Source: Geodermatophilaceae bacterium URHB0062 (lineage in GTDB: Bacteria > Actinomycetota > Actinomycetes > Mycobacteriales > Geodermatophilaceae). From it: a DNA stretch of 64,000 nucleotides. Made by a program: the position numbers and the translations under genes. Shown in pieces: positions 38,498 to 49,258 of this stretch (positions are counted from its first letter, which is position 1; every line of letters starts with the position of its first letter). A model generated the notes under the pieces. That model did not search any database and had not been told where the DNA came from. It saw only the letters and a program-made list of their open reading frames with translations. Location: the NCBI GenBank assembly GCA_000620185.1, contig KK211086.1, forward strand, positions 717,331 through 781,330, written 5' to 3'.

Positions 38498-40233
38498 GCC
38501 GCCGGCCGGGGATCCGGCGCGGGCCCGTGCTGGTCGCCCTCGCCACCGTCCTCATGACGGCCACGGCGGCCTGCTCCACCGTGCCCGCCAGCTCGCCGAC
38601 CGTGCAGATCACCGAGGCCCCGGTGCGTCCGTCGGAGGACGTCGGCATCGAGCCGCTCTCACCGGCGCCCGGTGCCCCGCCGGAGGACATCGTCCGCGGC
38701 TTCATCGAGGCGGCGGCCAGCACGGTCCCCGCCCATCCGATCGCGCGTGAATACCTCGCCGCTTCGGCGAAGAAGTCGTGGTCGGACGAGACCGGCATCA
38801 CCGTGATCAGCCCCGACTACGCCGCTGTGACCACCCAGGAAGGCAGCGTCACGGTGACCGCCCACCTCGTGGGCACGATCGACCAGCGCGGGGTGTTCAG
38901 CGTCGGGGGGCAGGACGACTTCACCCGCCAGTACAGCCTCGAGCAGGTGAACGGTGAGTGGCGGATCACCGATCCCGCCGGCGGCCTGGTGATCGCGCAG
39001 CCGGACTTCGAGCGGCTCTACCGCCTGCGGTCGGCGTACTTCCTCGACCTGACCGGCCAGCGGGTGGTGCCCGATCCGCGCTACCTGATCACCGGCGAGG
39101 CACAGCCGACCGCGCTGGTGGAGCGATTGCTCGACGGCCCGTCGTCGGCACTGGCCGCCGGGGTGCGCAACCCGCTGAGCGGCGTCGAGCTGCGCCGGAC
39201 GATCACCGTCGAGGACCAGTCGGCGGTGGTCGACCTCACCGGGCTGGCGACCGATCCCGCGCCGGTGCTGTCGGAGATCTGCGCGCAGCTGGTGTGGACC
39301 CTCGAGCAGCTCCGCATCCGCACCGTCGAGATCCGCGTCGACGGCGAGCCGGTGCGCATCTCCGGCATCCCGGAGGAGCAGACGGTCGACGACTGGGCGT
39401 CCTTCGATCCCGAGGCCATGCCGGTGGACGCCGTGGGGCACTACGTGGACGACGGGGCGCTGAAAACGGTGCCGAAGGGTCAGCCCGCGCCCGGGCCGGC
39501 CGGGACCGGCACGTACGGGCTGACCAGCGCGGCGGTCTCGGCCGATCCGCGCACCGGCTCGCTGTCGTTCGTGGTCGGAGTGCGGTCGCAGAACGGAAAG
39601 GTGAGCCTGCTGGCCGGGCCCTACGGCAAGACGCTCGCCACCGTGCTGAACGGCTCCTCCTTCACCCCGCCCAGCGTCGCGGCGACCCGCTCGGAGGCGT
39701 GGGTGATCCGGAACGGCACGGAGGTCGTCCGCGTGCCTGCCGGCGCCAGCCCGCAGGCGGTCAGCGCCCCGACCCTCGCCGGGCTGGGGCGCGCCGAGCA
39801 GCTGGAGCTGTCGCCGGACGGCGCCCGCGCGGCCGCCGTCGTGGACGGCCCCCAGGGGCCGGCGCTGTACGTCGGCACCATCGTCCGCGCCGAGGACGGC
39901 GGGGTAGCGCTGCGGGATCTCCGCGAGATCGCCCCGTCGCTGTCGCAGGTGACCGACGTGGCCTGGCAGGACGGCGGATCGCTGTACGTGCTCGCGGGCG
40001 ACCCCGCGGAGGACCGGACCGTGCCGTACCTCGTCGGCGTCGACGGCTGGGGCCTGACGCAGGTGCCCACGTCCGGCCTGCCGAGCCAGCCAACGTCGAT
40101 CGGTGCCGCCCCGGCGCGACTGCCGCTGGTCAGCGCGGGCAACAGGATCTGGCAACTGGCGTCGGGCACGTGGATCACGCTGGTCCGCGGGGCCGAGCCG
40201 CTGCCGGGCCGGGAGCCGTTCTACCCCATGTGA
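38494..40233 (+). CDS. lpqB: lipoprotein LpqB (MtrB partner)
   Basis: 579 residues. A lipoprotein signal (basic N-terminus, hydrophobic helix, lipobox ending at Cys about 27: TAAC) is followed by a GerMN domain (about 190-330) and a beta-propeller-like C-terminal half (LELSPDGARAAAVVDG, VTDVAWQDGGSLYVLA). In mycobacteria LpqB interacts with the extracellular part of MtrB and modulates its signalling. Translationally coupled to mtrB through a 4-base overlap. Confidence 0.92.
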   Translation: MSRRPGIRRGPVLVALATVLMTATAACSTVPASSPTVQITEAPVRPSEDVGIEPLSPAPGAPPEDIVRGFIEAAASTVPAHPIAREYLAASAKKSWSDETGITVISPDYAAVTTQEGSVTVTAHLVGTIDQRGVFSVGGQDDFTRQYSLEQVNGEWRITDPAGGLVIAQPDFERLYRLRSAYFLDLTGQRVVPDPRYLITGEAQPTALVERLLDGPSSALAAGVRNPLSGVELRRTITVEDQSAVVDLTGLATDPAPVLSEICAQLVWTLEQLRIRTVEIRVDGEPVRISGIPEEQTVDDWASFDPEAMPVDAVGHYVDDGALKTVPKGQPAPGPAGTGTYGLTSAAVSADPRTGSLSFVVGVRSQNGKVSLLAGPYGKTLATVLNGSSFTPPSVAATRSEAWVIRNGTEVVRVPAGASPQAVSAPTLAGLGRAEQLELSPDGARAAAVVDGPQGPALYVGTIVRAEDGGVALRDLREIAPSLSQVTDVAWQDGGSLYVLAGDPAEDRTVPYLVGVDGWGLTQVPTSGLPSQPTSIGAAPARLPLVSAGNRIWQLASGTWITLVRGAEPLPGREPFYPM

Positions 40234-40305
40234 GCGCCGCATCCACAGGAGGAGGACCCCGTCCACCGCACCCCTCGTACGCGCGGCGCGAGCCCCGGAA
40301 CGGGC

Positions 40306-40317
40306 CATAGTGGGGCG
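40306..40317 (+). promoter_or_regulatory. leaderless promoter of comF-like gene
   Basis: CATAGT at 40306-40311, 6 bases before the GTG at 40318. Confidence 0.45.
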
Positions 40318-41058
40318 GTGGACGGCGGGCTCCTCGGTGCTCTCGCCGACCTGGTTCTGCCGCGCACCTGTGCCGGCTGCGGCGTGCCCGGCGCGATGCT
40401 CTGCCGCCGCTGCGGGGCGCTGCTGGCCGTGCCGCACCTGGCCACCCCGCGGCGCTTTCCGGAGGGCTTGCCGCCGACGGTGGCCGCCGGCGTCTACGCC
40501 GGGCCGGTCCGGCCGGCCCTGATCGCGTTCAAGGAGCGGGGCCGCAGCGAGCTGGCCGCCCCGCTCGGTACGGCGCTGGCGCTGGCCGTGGCGGCGGTGG
40601 TCAGCGCCCTCCCCGGGGGCGTCGCGGGGACCGTGCGGCTGGTGCCGGTGCCCAGCTCGGCGGCGGCGCTGCGCACCCGCGGCCGGGATCACGTGCGCGA
40701 GCTGACGGCGCGTGCCGTGGCGGAGCTTCGGGCGCTGGGCATGGCGGCCGACGAGGCCCGGCTGCTGCGCCGGCGCGGGCGGCTGCGCGATTCGGCGGGC
40801 CTCTCGGCGGCGCAGCGGCGGGCGAACCTGGCCGGCACGTTCGTCGCCGACCCGGCTCCCGGCCGGCGGCCGGGGGAGGGCGTGTTCGTGCTGGTGGACG
40901 ACGTCGTGACCAGCGGCGCGACGCTCACCGAGGCCGCCGGCGCGCTGGTCGCGACGGGTCCCGACGACGGTCCGCCGGTGCTCGCCGCGGTGGTCGCCGC
41001 GACCCCGCGGGCGGCGCCGCGATATGGAACAGGACGCCCCGTCGGCCGACTGTCGTGA
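40318..41058 (+). CDS. ComF-family phosphoribosyltransferase-like protein
   Basis: 246 residues. N-terminal zinc-finger pairs (CAGCGVPG, CRRCG) are followed by the ComF core and the PRPP-binding loop VFVLVDDVVTSGATL. The family is linked to DNA uptake in competent bacteria, but actinobacterial members at this conserved site (Rv3242c position, between lpqB and hpf) have no established role. GTG start supported by a -10 box 6 bases upstream. Confidence 0.85.
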   Translation: MDGGLLGALADLVLPRTCAGCGVPGAMLCRRCGALLAVPHLATPRRFPEGLPPTVAAGVYAGPVRPALIAFKERGRSELAAPLGTALALAVAAVVSALPGGVAGTVRLVPVPSSAAALRTRGRDHVRELTARAVAELRALGMAADEARLLRRRGRLRDSAGLSAAQRRANLAGTFVADPAPGRRPGEGVFVLVDDVVTSGATLTEAAGALVATGPDDGPPVLAAVVAATPRAAPRYGTGRPVGRLS

Positions 41059-41068
41059 CCGGGGGAGA

Positions 41069-41095
41069 GGGTCTAGCGTCGAACTGACTAGACCC
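41069..41095. promoter_or_regulatory. palindrome overlapping hpf promoter
   Basis: GGGTCTAG (41069-41076) and CTAGACCC (41088-41095), perfect 8-bp arms with an 11-base spacer. The left arm contains the start of a TAGCGT -10 box (41074-41079). Could be an operator or a 5' end hairpin. Confidence 0.5.
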
Positions 41096-41113
41096 GATGC
41101 ACCGGGAGGTCCC

Positions 41114-41797
41114 ATGGAGATTGTCGTCCGCGGCCGCAACGTCGAAGTCCCCGAACACTACCGACAGCACGTGGAGGACAAGGTCGGCCAGCTCGAACGG
41201 TTCGACGGCAAACTGAAGATGCTTCGCATGGACGTGGAGCTCTTCCACGAGAAGAACCCCCGTCAGTCGGCCCGATGCCAGCGCGTGGAGATCACGTTGC
41301 GCGGCAAGGGGCCAGTCATCAGGGCCGAGGCGGACGGCGCCGACTTCTACGCCGCCCTGGACCTCGCGTGCCAGAAGCTGGACGCACGGCTTCGCCGCGC
41401 GGCTGACCGCCGCCGCGTGCACCACGGACGCCGCACACCCGCCAGCGTCCGGATGACCGACAATTCCACCGCCGATCTGGGCGCCGGCGCCCTCGACCTC
41501 GACAAGCAGCTCGCCGAGGGCCCGCACGTGACCGATCTGGACGAGCACCTGCCCGGACGGATCGTGCGGGAGAAACTCCATCCCGCCACTCCGATGACCG
41601 TCGACCAGGCTCTCCACGAGATGGAGCTGGTCGGCCACGACTTCTTCCTCTTCCAGTGCGCCGACACCGGGCGGCCCACCGTCGTCTACCGCCGGCACGC
41701 CTACGACTACGGCCTCATCCGCCTGACCGAGGTGCCCCTGAACGGCAGCGGAGACCACGCCGCCGTTCCCGCCGTTCCCGCCGCAGCACCCGCGTGA
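41114..41797 (+). CDS. hpf: long-form ribosome hibernation promoting factor
   Basis: 227 residues: N-terminal HPF/YfiA domain (EIVVRGRNVEVPEHYRQHVEDKV, KNPRQSARCQRVEIT, AALDLACQKLDARLRRAADRRR), a linker, and a C-terminal dimerisation domain (PMTVDQALHEMELVGHDFFLF, VVYRRHAYDYGLIRL). Such proteins pair ribosomes into inactive 100S particles in stationary phase or stress. The ATG at 41114 has GGGAGG just upstream. The promoter palindrome may mediate its regulation. Confidence 0.92.
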   Translation: MEIVVRGRNVEVPEHYRQHVEDKVGQLERFDGKLKMLRMDVELFHEKNPRQSARCQRVEITLRGKGPVIRAEADGADFYAALDLACQKLDARLRRAADRRRVHHGRRTPASVRMTDNSTADLGAGALDLDKQLAEGPHVTDLDEHLPGRIVREKLHPATPMTVDQALHEMELVGHDFFLFQCADTGRPTVVYRRHAYDYGLIRLTEVPLNGSGDHAAVPAVPAAAPA

Positions 41798-41800
41798 CCC

Positions 41801-41834
41801 AGCGGGGTGGCCGGCAGCGGCCGGCCACCCCGCT
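41801..41834. terminator. bidirectional terminator between hpf and GNAT gene
   Basis: Perfect 14-bp stem (41801-41814 with 41821-41834) and a 6-base loop, filling the gap between two convergent genes. Confidence 0.75.
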
Positions 41835-42392
41835 TCACTCGCCCGGCAGGCGGGAGAACAGCACGGCGTCGCCGCGGCTCCCGTCCCGGTAGGGCAGGCA
41901 CGAGCGGACGACGCCCTCGTCGGTGAAGCCCGCGCGTCGGGCGACCGCCTGGGACGCCGCGTTGTCGACGTCGGCGAACAGGTGCACCCGGGGCGCGCCG
42001 TGCCCGAGGACCCAGTCCGCGAGCGCGCGGGCGGCCTCCGCGGCGTACCCGCGGCCGCGGCCCCACGGCGCCAGCCAGTAGCCGATGCCCGGCCCGAGCA
42101 GGCCCCCGGTGAAGTTCTGCACCCCGGCCGAGCCCACGAACTCCCCGTCGGCCTCGACCGCGGTCAGCAGGCCTCGCTTCTCGGCGCGCGCCGACACGGT
42201 GGTCTGCGTGACGAACTCGACCGCGTCGTCCCTCGTGTACGGGAAGGGCACGAACAGCCACCGCAGGATGTCGGGGTCCTGGCAGGCCAAGAACACGGGG
42301 TCGACGTCGTCGGGGTGGTAGGGCCGCAGGACGAGCCGCTCGGTGCGGACCACCTCGATGGTCAGGTCGACGGCGTCGAAGTCGAGGGTCAC
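41835..42392 (-). CDS. GNAT-family N-acetyltransferase (RimJ/RimL type)
   Basis: 185 residues: TERLVLRPYHPDDVDPVF start, GYWLAPWGRGRGYAAEAARAL as the acetyl-CoA binding motif, and LFADVDNAASQAVARRAGF near the C-terminus. Members acetylate amino groups of proteins or small molecules; the substrate here is unknown. GTG start. The gap to the upstream PPOX gene is 10 bases, so the pair is probably cotranscribed. Confidence 0.85.
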   Translation of the reverse strand: MTLDFDAVDLTIEVVRTERLVLRPYHPDDVDPVFLACQDPDILRWLFVPFPYTRDDAVEFVTQTTVSARAEKRGLLTAVEADGEFVGSAGVQNFTGGLLGPGIGYWLAPWGRGRGYAAEAARALADWVLGHGAPRVHLFADVDNAASQAVARRAGFTDEGVVRSCLPYRDGSRGDAVLFSRLPGE

Positions 42393-42402
42393 CCCCGCAT
42401 GA

Positions 42403-42795
42403 TCAGGCGTTGCCGAGGATGCGGTCCACCGAGATCTCGATGACCACGCGGGCCGGGTTCTCCCGCGGCTGCCGGTAGCGCTGGGCGTAGCGGGCGACGG
42501 CGTCGGCCACCGATCCCGCGTCGTCCCGCACCGCCGCCGTCCCCTCGAGGGTGACCCACCGTCGTCCGTCGACCTGGCAGACCGCGACGCGGGGCTGCCC
42601 GTCGCGCACGTGCCGGGCCTTCGCCGACGAGCCCGAGGAGATCACGCGGGCCGTGCCGGTCGCGGGGTCGTAGGTGACCCCCACGGGGACGACGTGCGGG
42701 CTCCCGTCGGCGCGCAGCGTCGTGAGGGTGGCCAGGTGCCGCTCGGTGAGGAACTGGAGCAGCTCCGGGCCGGGGTGGTGGGGATCGTGGGACAC
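42403..42795 (-). CDS. PPOX-class, probably F420-dependent, oxidoreductase
   Basis: 130-residue split-barrel protein: [49 protein letters not shown] and [11 protein letters not shown] are typical of the Rv1155/Rv2074-like FDOR-B branch, which binds F420 (sometimes biliverdin reductase). The presence of fbiA/fbiB in the same window fits an F420 user. Substrate unknown. GTG start 6 bases after a minus-strand TAGCCT. Confidence 0.82.
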   Translation of the reverse strand: MSHDPHHPGPELLQFLTERHLATLTTLRADGSPHVVPVGVTYDPATGTARVISSGSSAKARHVRDGQPRVAVCQVDGRRWVTLEGTAAVRDDAGSVADAVARYAQRYRQPRENPARVVIEISVDRILGNA

Positions 42796-42807
42796 CCGGG
42801 AAGGCTA
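42796..42807 (-). promoter_or_regulatory. leaderless promoter of PPOX gene
   Basis: Minus-strand TAGCCT (plus 42802-42807), 6 bases before the GTG at 42795. Confidence 0.55.
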
Positions 42808-42854
42808 CGGACCCCCATCTGGGCCGGAAGGACGACCTGGCCGCCCGCGCCGCC

Positions 42855-42866
42855 TACGCTGGGGTC
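42855..42866 (+). promoter_or_regulatory. leaderless promoter of secA
   Basis: TACGCT at 42855-42860, 6 bases before the first GTG at 42867 (a GTG GTG pair). Confidence 0.5.
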
Positions 42867-45824
<2,958 letters not shown>

Positions 45825-45845
45825 TCGCGCAGCCTCCGCACCCCG

Positions 45846-45913
45846 CTCCGGGGGTGTTCCTCCCGCTCCAGGGGTCCTGCAGGACTCCCTCAGCGCGAGG
45901 AGCACCCCCGGAG
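45846..45913. terminator. 68-base inverted repeat, bidirectional terminator
   Basis: 22-base arms 45846-45867 and 45892-45913 pair with 20 Watson-Crick matches, one G-U and one mismatch. The loop contains its own palindrome GTCCTGCAGGAC (45874-45885). Lies between convergent secA and the Rv3235-like gene. Confidence 0.75.
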
Positions 45914-45929
45914 TCGTGTGGAGTCGCGA

Positions 45930-46496
45930 TCAGCCGATCTGCAGCGCGGTGCAGCGCCAGCGCCCGTCGACTCCTTCCAGCCGGGCCGCGACGGCGTGCG
46001 CGCGGCCGGCCCGTCGGGCAACCGCGCTGATCTCGGCGACGCCGTCGACCGGCTCGCACACCTGGACGCGCCCGACGATCACCGGCGCCGTGCCCTGCGC
46101 GCACCAGGCCGGCCGCCGGCCACCGGTCAGTGCGGTGTAGACGCCGAGCGAGGTCAGTGGCTGCAGCTGGGTCAGCGGCCGTCGTCCGGCGAGAGCCTCC
46201 AGCGTCATGGTGATCAGCCGCCGTCCCGTCTCGCGCGGGTCGGGCAGGTCGGCGCGGGTGGACCAGGTCGGCCCGAACTCCACCCCCTCAGGAGGCATCG
46301 CCCGGTCGATCCGCGGACGGGGTCCCGGCCGGTGCGGGGGCCGAGGAACGGCGACCCCGAGTCGCACGAGCCGGAGGGGCGTGCGGTCGTCCTCGAGCGG
46401 CGGCTGCGGCGTCCGTACCGGGATCAGTCGCAGCTGCGGCCGTTCGTCGGCGGGAACCGGGCCGGTGGTGGGAACCGGACTCGGTTCGGCGGTCAT
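45930..46496 (-). CDS. Rv3235-family protein
   Basis: 188 residues. The N-terminal 80 residues are Pro/Arg-rich and probably disordered; the folded C-terminal half (LITMTLEALAGRRPLTQLQPLTS, VYTALTG, RRAGRAHAVAARLEGVDGRWRCTALQIG) matches the actinobacterial Rv3235 family, found downstream of secA. Function unknown; the C-terminus looks like a small cystatin/NTF2-like fold (weak guess). The ATG at 46496 starts the conserved part; an upstream in-frame start at 46562 would overlap the next gene. Confidence 0.78.
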   Translation of the reverse strand: MTAEPSPVPTTGPVPADERPQLRLIPVRTPQPPLEDDRTPLRLVRLGVAVPRPPHRPGPRPRIDRAMPPEGVEFGPTWSTRADLPDPRETGRRLITMTLEALAGRRPLTQLQPLTSLGVYTALTGGRRPAWCAQGTAPVIVGRVQVCEPVDGVAEISAVARRAGRAHAVAARLEGVDGRWRCTALQIG

Positions 46497-46558
46497 GGGA
46501 ACTCCTCGTTGCAGTGGGGCGGACGGTCGGGACGAGGGCGGGGACGACGGGAGGGGCT

Positions 46559-47311
46559 TCACGACGGCGGCTGGAGCACCTGGCCGGGCAGAAGGCGGTC
46601 AGGGTCCGGGCCGATGACCGCACGGTTGGTGTTCCACCAGTCGTGGACGGCCACGGCGATCTCGCTCGCCGACGGCGCGCGGCCCCCCGCGTCGAGCAGT
46701 CGGGCCTCGGCGATGGACCAGAGGCAGTCGCCACGGACCACGACGTGGGCACCGAGCGGGTGTGCGGGTGCGGTGTCGGGCGCCGGTGCGCCGGGCCAGT
46801 CGGGGACGGCGTCGTCCGCGGCGCGGGAGAGGACGGGCGCGGGCCAATCGGGGACCGCGCCGCCGGGTCGGTCGGAGCTGTCGGTGTTCGACCAGTCCGC
46901 CGGGCCGGGTGTTCCGTCGCCCACGGCGGCCGCGGCCGTCGGCACGGAGGGCGAGAGCGTTCCGACCAGGGGGCCGGCCACGCCCAGGCCGAGGCCCAGC
47001 AGGAGCGCGGCGCTGCGCCGGGCTCCCGCGGGCAGCACCACGTACAGCGCGGCGCGGGCCATGGAACCCAGCAGGCCGGGGAGTGCGGATGCGGCCGTCA
47101 GCGCGAGCCCGAGCGCGCCCCAGGCCCAGCACATCCACGCAAGCAGTCCGGCGCCGGCGAGCACGAGGGTGTCAGCGCCCGCGCGGTCGACCGTTCCCTG
47201 CGGGTCTGTCAGCGCCTCGGCCATCGCGGGCAACGCGGGTGTCAACGCCGTCAGCGCGACCGCGGCCGCCGCCATGGCAGCCGCGGTCAGCAGTAGCCGC
47301 CGAATCGACAT
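46559..47311 (-). CDS. LysM-domain membrane protein
   Basis: 250 residues. Signal-like N-terminus (MSIRRLLLTAAAMAAAAVALTAL), further hydrophobic segments near 60-90 and 105-140, then a Pro/Asp-rich linker and a C-terminal LysM-like domain (VVRGDCLWSIAEARL ... WWNTNRAVIGPDPDRLLPGQVLQPP). Probably binds peptidoglycan outside the membrane. GGGAGG ribosome binding site just before the ATG at 47311. Divergent from the next gene across an unusual AT-rich repeat. Confidence 0.78.
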   Translation of the reverse strand: MSIRRLLLTAAAMAAAAVALTALTPALPAMAEALTDPQGTVDRAGADTLVLAGAGLLAWMCWAWGALGLALTAASALPGLLGSMARAALYVVLPAGARRSAALLLGLGLGVAGPLVGTLSPSVPTAAAAVGDGTPGPADWSNTDSSDRPGGAVPDWPAPVLSRAADDAVPDWPGAPAPDTAPAHPLGAHVVVRGDCLWSIAEARLLDAGGRAPSASEIAVAVHDWWNTNRAVIGPDPDRLLPGQVLQPPS

Positions 47312-47337
47312 GTCGACCTCCCTCATCGTTGTCCGGT

Positions 47338-47374
47338 GCAGACTAAAGCAATCAAACGCAAGCAAATGCAAGAG
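47338..47374. repeat. four tandem 10-bp direct repeats, AT-rich
   Basis: Units start at 47338, 47348, 47358 and 47368: GCAGACTAAA, GCAATCAAAC, GCAAGCAAAT, GCAAGAG. Exact 10-bp period, about 40% GC in an otherwise roughly 73% GC window, between divergent promoters. Probably a protein-binding array. Confidence 0.6.
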
Positions 47375-47375
47375 T

Positions 47376-47409
47376 TAGCGTGGATCTAAGCTGACCGCGG
47401 AGGTGAGCC
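47376..47409 (+). promoter_or_regulatory. promoter of the 189-residue hypothetical
   Basis: TAGCGT at 47376-47381 directly follows the 10-bp repeat array; GGAGGTGAG at about 47399 is the ribosome binding site for the ATG at 47410. Confidence 0.5.
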
Positions 47410-47979
47410 ATGCGGTGGCAGCAGCTGTTCGCGGACCTGCAGGGACAGTTCGAGGAGCAGGAGGCGGCGGCGGATCGCGCCGACTGGTCGTCGCGGGCGC
47501 GCGCCGAGATCGGCTCTGTCGTCCTGGCCGACCGGCTCCGCGGCGCGCTCGGCTCGCCCCTGTTCCTGCAGTGCCGGGGCGCGGGTCACGTAGCCGGCCG
47601 GTTGGTGGAGGTCGGGCCAGACTTCGTACTTCTCGAGGACGAGCAGGCGCGGTCGAGCCTCGTCGCCGGCGTCGCGATCCTGGCGGTGAGCGGGCTCAGC
47701 CGGCGGACGGCGGTCGCGGAGGACGCCGGCCCCGTCCGCGGGAGGTTGGATCTGCGCCGGGCGCTACGGGCGCTGGCCCGGGACCGCGCGGCGGTGCACC
47801 TGACCCTGGACGACGGCCTGGTGCTGAGCGGAACGGTCGACCGGGTCGGTGCCGACTACCTCGAACTGGCCGAGCATCCCGCGGACCAGCCCCGACGGTC
47901 GGAGGCGGTGGTCGGCGTGCGCGCCGTCGTCATCGGAGCGATCGCCGTGGTCCGGTCGGGGGCGGCACCGTGGGGCTGA
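47410..47979 (+). CDS. conserved-looking hypothetical, two repeated beta modules
   Basis: 189 residues, no named family recognised. A coiled/helical N-terminus (LFADLQGQFEEQEAAADRADW) is followed by two similar beta-rich modules (GHVAGRLVEVGPDFVLLEDEQ and LVLSGTVDRVGADYLELAEH), each resembling an Sm-like/SH3-like barrel strand pair, so the protein may be a tandem Sm-fold protein. Convergent with the HTH gene, 9 bases apart. Confidence 0.65.
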   Translation: MRWQQLFADLQGQFEEQEAAADRADWSSRARAEIGSVVLADRLRGALGSPLFLQCRGAGHVAGRLVEVGPDFVLLEDEQARSSLVAGVAILAVSGLSRRTAVAEDAGPVRGRLDLRRALRALARDRAAVHLTLDDGLVLSGTVDRVGADYLELAEHPADQPRRSEAVVGVRAVVIGAIAVVRSGAAPWG

Positions 47980-47988
47980 AGGTGCTGC

Positions 47989-48282
47989 TCAGGCCTTGAG
48001 CTGATCGCGGTCGGTGGCGACCTCCGCGTCGGCGGCCGCGGGTGTGGCTGAGGAGCCGGTGGTCGGCTCGGCCGGCGCCTCGGGCACCGTGCCGGCGCGG
48101 GCCTCGGCGTACTTCCGCTGGATGAAGCGCTCGAGCTCGGCTACCTCGACGCGCCACTGGCCCCGGCCGCCGATCTGGATGGCGATCAGCTCCTTGCGGC
48201 GCACCAGCGCGTACGCCTGCGACCACGACACGGCGAGGATCTCGGCGACGTCGTCCAGGGTGAGGAAGCGGGGCGTGGGCAT
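47989..48282 (-). CDS. small BldC/excisionase-like HTH regulator
   Basis: 97 residues. FLTLDDVAEILAVSWSQAYALVRRKELIAIQIGGRGQWRVEVAELERFIQRKY is a winged helix-turn-helix of the MerR-superfamily excisionase/BldC kind, without an effector domain; the last 35 residues are Ala/Pro/Thr-rich and disordered. Likely a DNA-binding regulator of nearby genes, perhaps acting at the direct repeats at 47338 or the palindromes upstream of its own gene. Confidence 0.8.
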   Translation of the reverse strand: MPTPRFLTLDDVAEILAVSWSQAYALVRRKELIAIQIGGRGQWRVEVAELERFIQRKYAEARAGTVPEAPAEPTTGSSATPAAADAEVATDRDQLKA

Positions 48283-48338
48283 CAGGTCTCCGTCCGGTCC
48301 CGGTCAGTCTGTCAGCACGTCCGGTGGATCTTGCCGTG

Positions 48339-48362
48339 CGTCCACACCCGAACGTGTGGACG
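48339..48362. promoter_or_regulatory. operator-like palindrome 1 (HTH/SAF intergenic)
   Basis: Perfect 9-bp arms CGTCCACAC and GTGTGGACG around a 6-base spacer, 57 bases upstream of the HTH start. Confidence 0.5.
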
Positions 48363-48415
48363 GCGAATGCGCGCACCGGCGTCCATGACGCATCATCTGC
48401 ATCCGAACGCCGCCA

Positions 48416-48438
48416 TGTCACACCATTCCGCTGTGACA
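48416..48438. promoter_or_regulatory. operator-like palindrome 2 (HTH/SAF intergenic)
   Basis: Perfect 7-bp arms TGTCACA and TGTGACA around a 9-base spacer, 41 bases upstream of the SAF-protein start; half-sites recall Crp/Fnr type boxes. Confidence 0.5.
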
Positions 48439-48478
48439 CGCCAGGGTCAGGCGTCGACCTCCGGAAGGGGACCATGCC

Positions 48479-49258
48479 GTGACCGCCGTCCGTACCCCGC
48501 CCACCTCGGCGACGGTCGGGGTGCCGGCTCCGGCGGTGCAGCCCGGACCGTCCCCGCGACGGGTGCGCCCGCCTCGCTGGCTGGACCTGCGGCTGGTGCT
48601 GGGCGTGCTGCTCGTGCTGGGTTCGGTGCTGCTGGGTGCGCGCGTGATCGGCGCCGCTGATGCCACCGTTCCGGTCTGGGCCGTGGCGGGTGACCTGGCG
48701 GCCGGCAGTGAGCTGACGACTGCAGATCTCGTCGCGGTCGACGTCCGGCTCGACGACGCCGCCGACGCCTACGTGTCCACCGGCACCGATCCGGCCGGCC
48801 GGACGCTCGGTCGTGCCGTGCGGGCCGGTGAGCTGCTGCCGCTGTCGGCGCTGGAGGCGCCCGCGAACGTGGTGCACCTGGCCCTGCCCGTGCAGTCGGG
48901 CTACGTGCCGCCCGACCTGCGGCGCGGCCAGCTCGTGGACGTCTACGCCGTCGCCGATCCCACGGCCGGCGCCCCGGTCGCCGGCGCGGCGGGGGTCGGT
49001 CTGGTCGTCTCACGTGCGCCGGTGCAGGCCATCTCCGGTCGCTCGGAGGGCGTGCTGTCGGCGTCGACGACGACCGTGCAGGTCGTCGTGGCCGTGACGG
49101 CGGAGGACGCACCCCACGTCCTGGCCGCGACGGGTGGACAGCCGCTGGTGGTCGTGGTGCACGAGTCCGTCGACCGGGGAGCGGCCGGCGAGGAGGTCGT
49201 CGGCGAACCCGGTCCGGGGCTCCCCGACGCAGCCGCGGCTGCGGAGCCGACCAGCTGA
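48479..49258 (+). CDS. SAF-domain protein, CpaB/RcpC-like
   Basis: 259 residues. Cytoplasmic Pro/Arg-rich N-terminus, one membrane helix (about 37-58, LRLVLGVLLVLGSVLLGARVIG), then an SAF domain (VPVWAVAGDLAAGSELTTADLVAVDVRL ... GRAVRAGELLPLSAL) and a beta-rich RcpC-like tail. CpaB/RcpC proteins work in Flp/Tad pilus assembly, but no pilin, TadA or TadB/C is nearby, so the role is open. Its stop overlaps the next ATG by one base. Confidence 0.8.
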   Translation: MTAVRTPPTSATVGVPAPAVQPGPSPRRVRPPRWLDLRLVLGVLLVLGSVLLGARVIGAADATVPVWAVAGDLAAGSELTTADLVAVDVRLDDAADAYVSTGTDPAGRTLGRAVRAGELLPLSALEAPANVVHLALPVQSGYVPPDLRRGQLVDVYAVADPTAGAPVAGAAGVGLVVSRAPVQAISGRSEGVLSASTTTVQVVVAVTAEDAPHVLAATGGQPLVVVVHESVDRGAAGEEVVGEPGPGLPDAAAAAEPTS

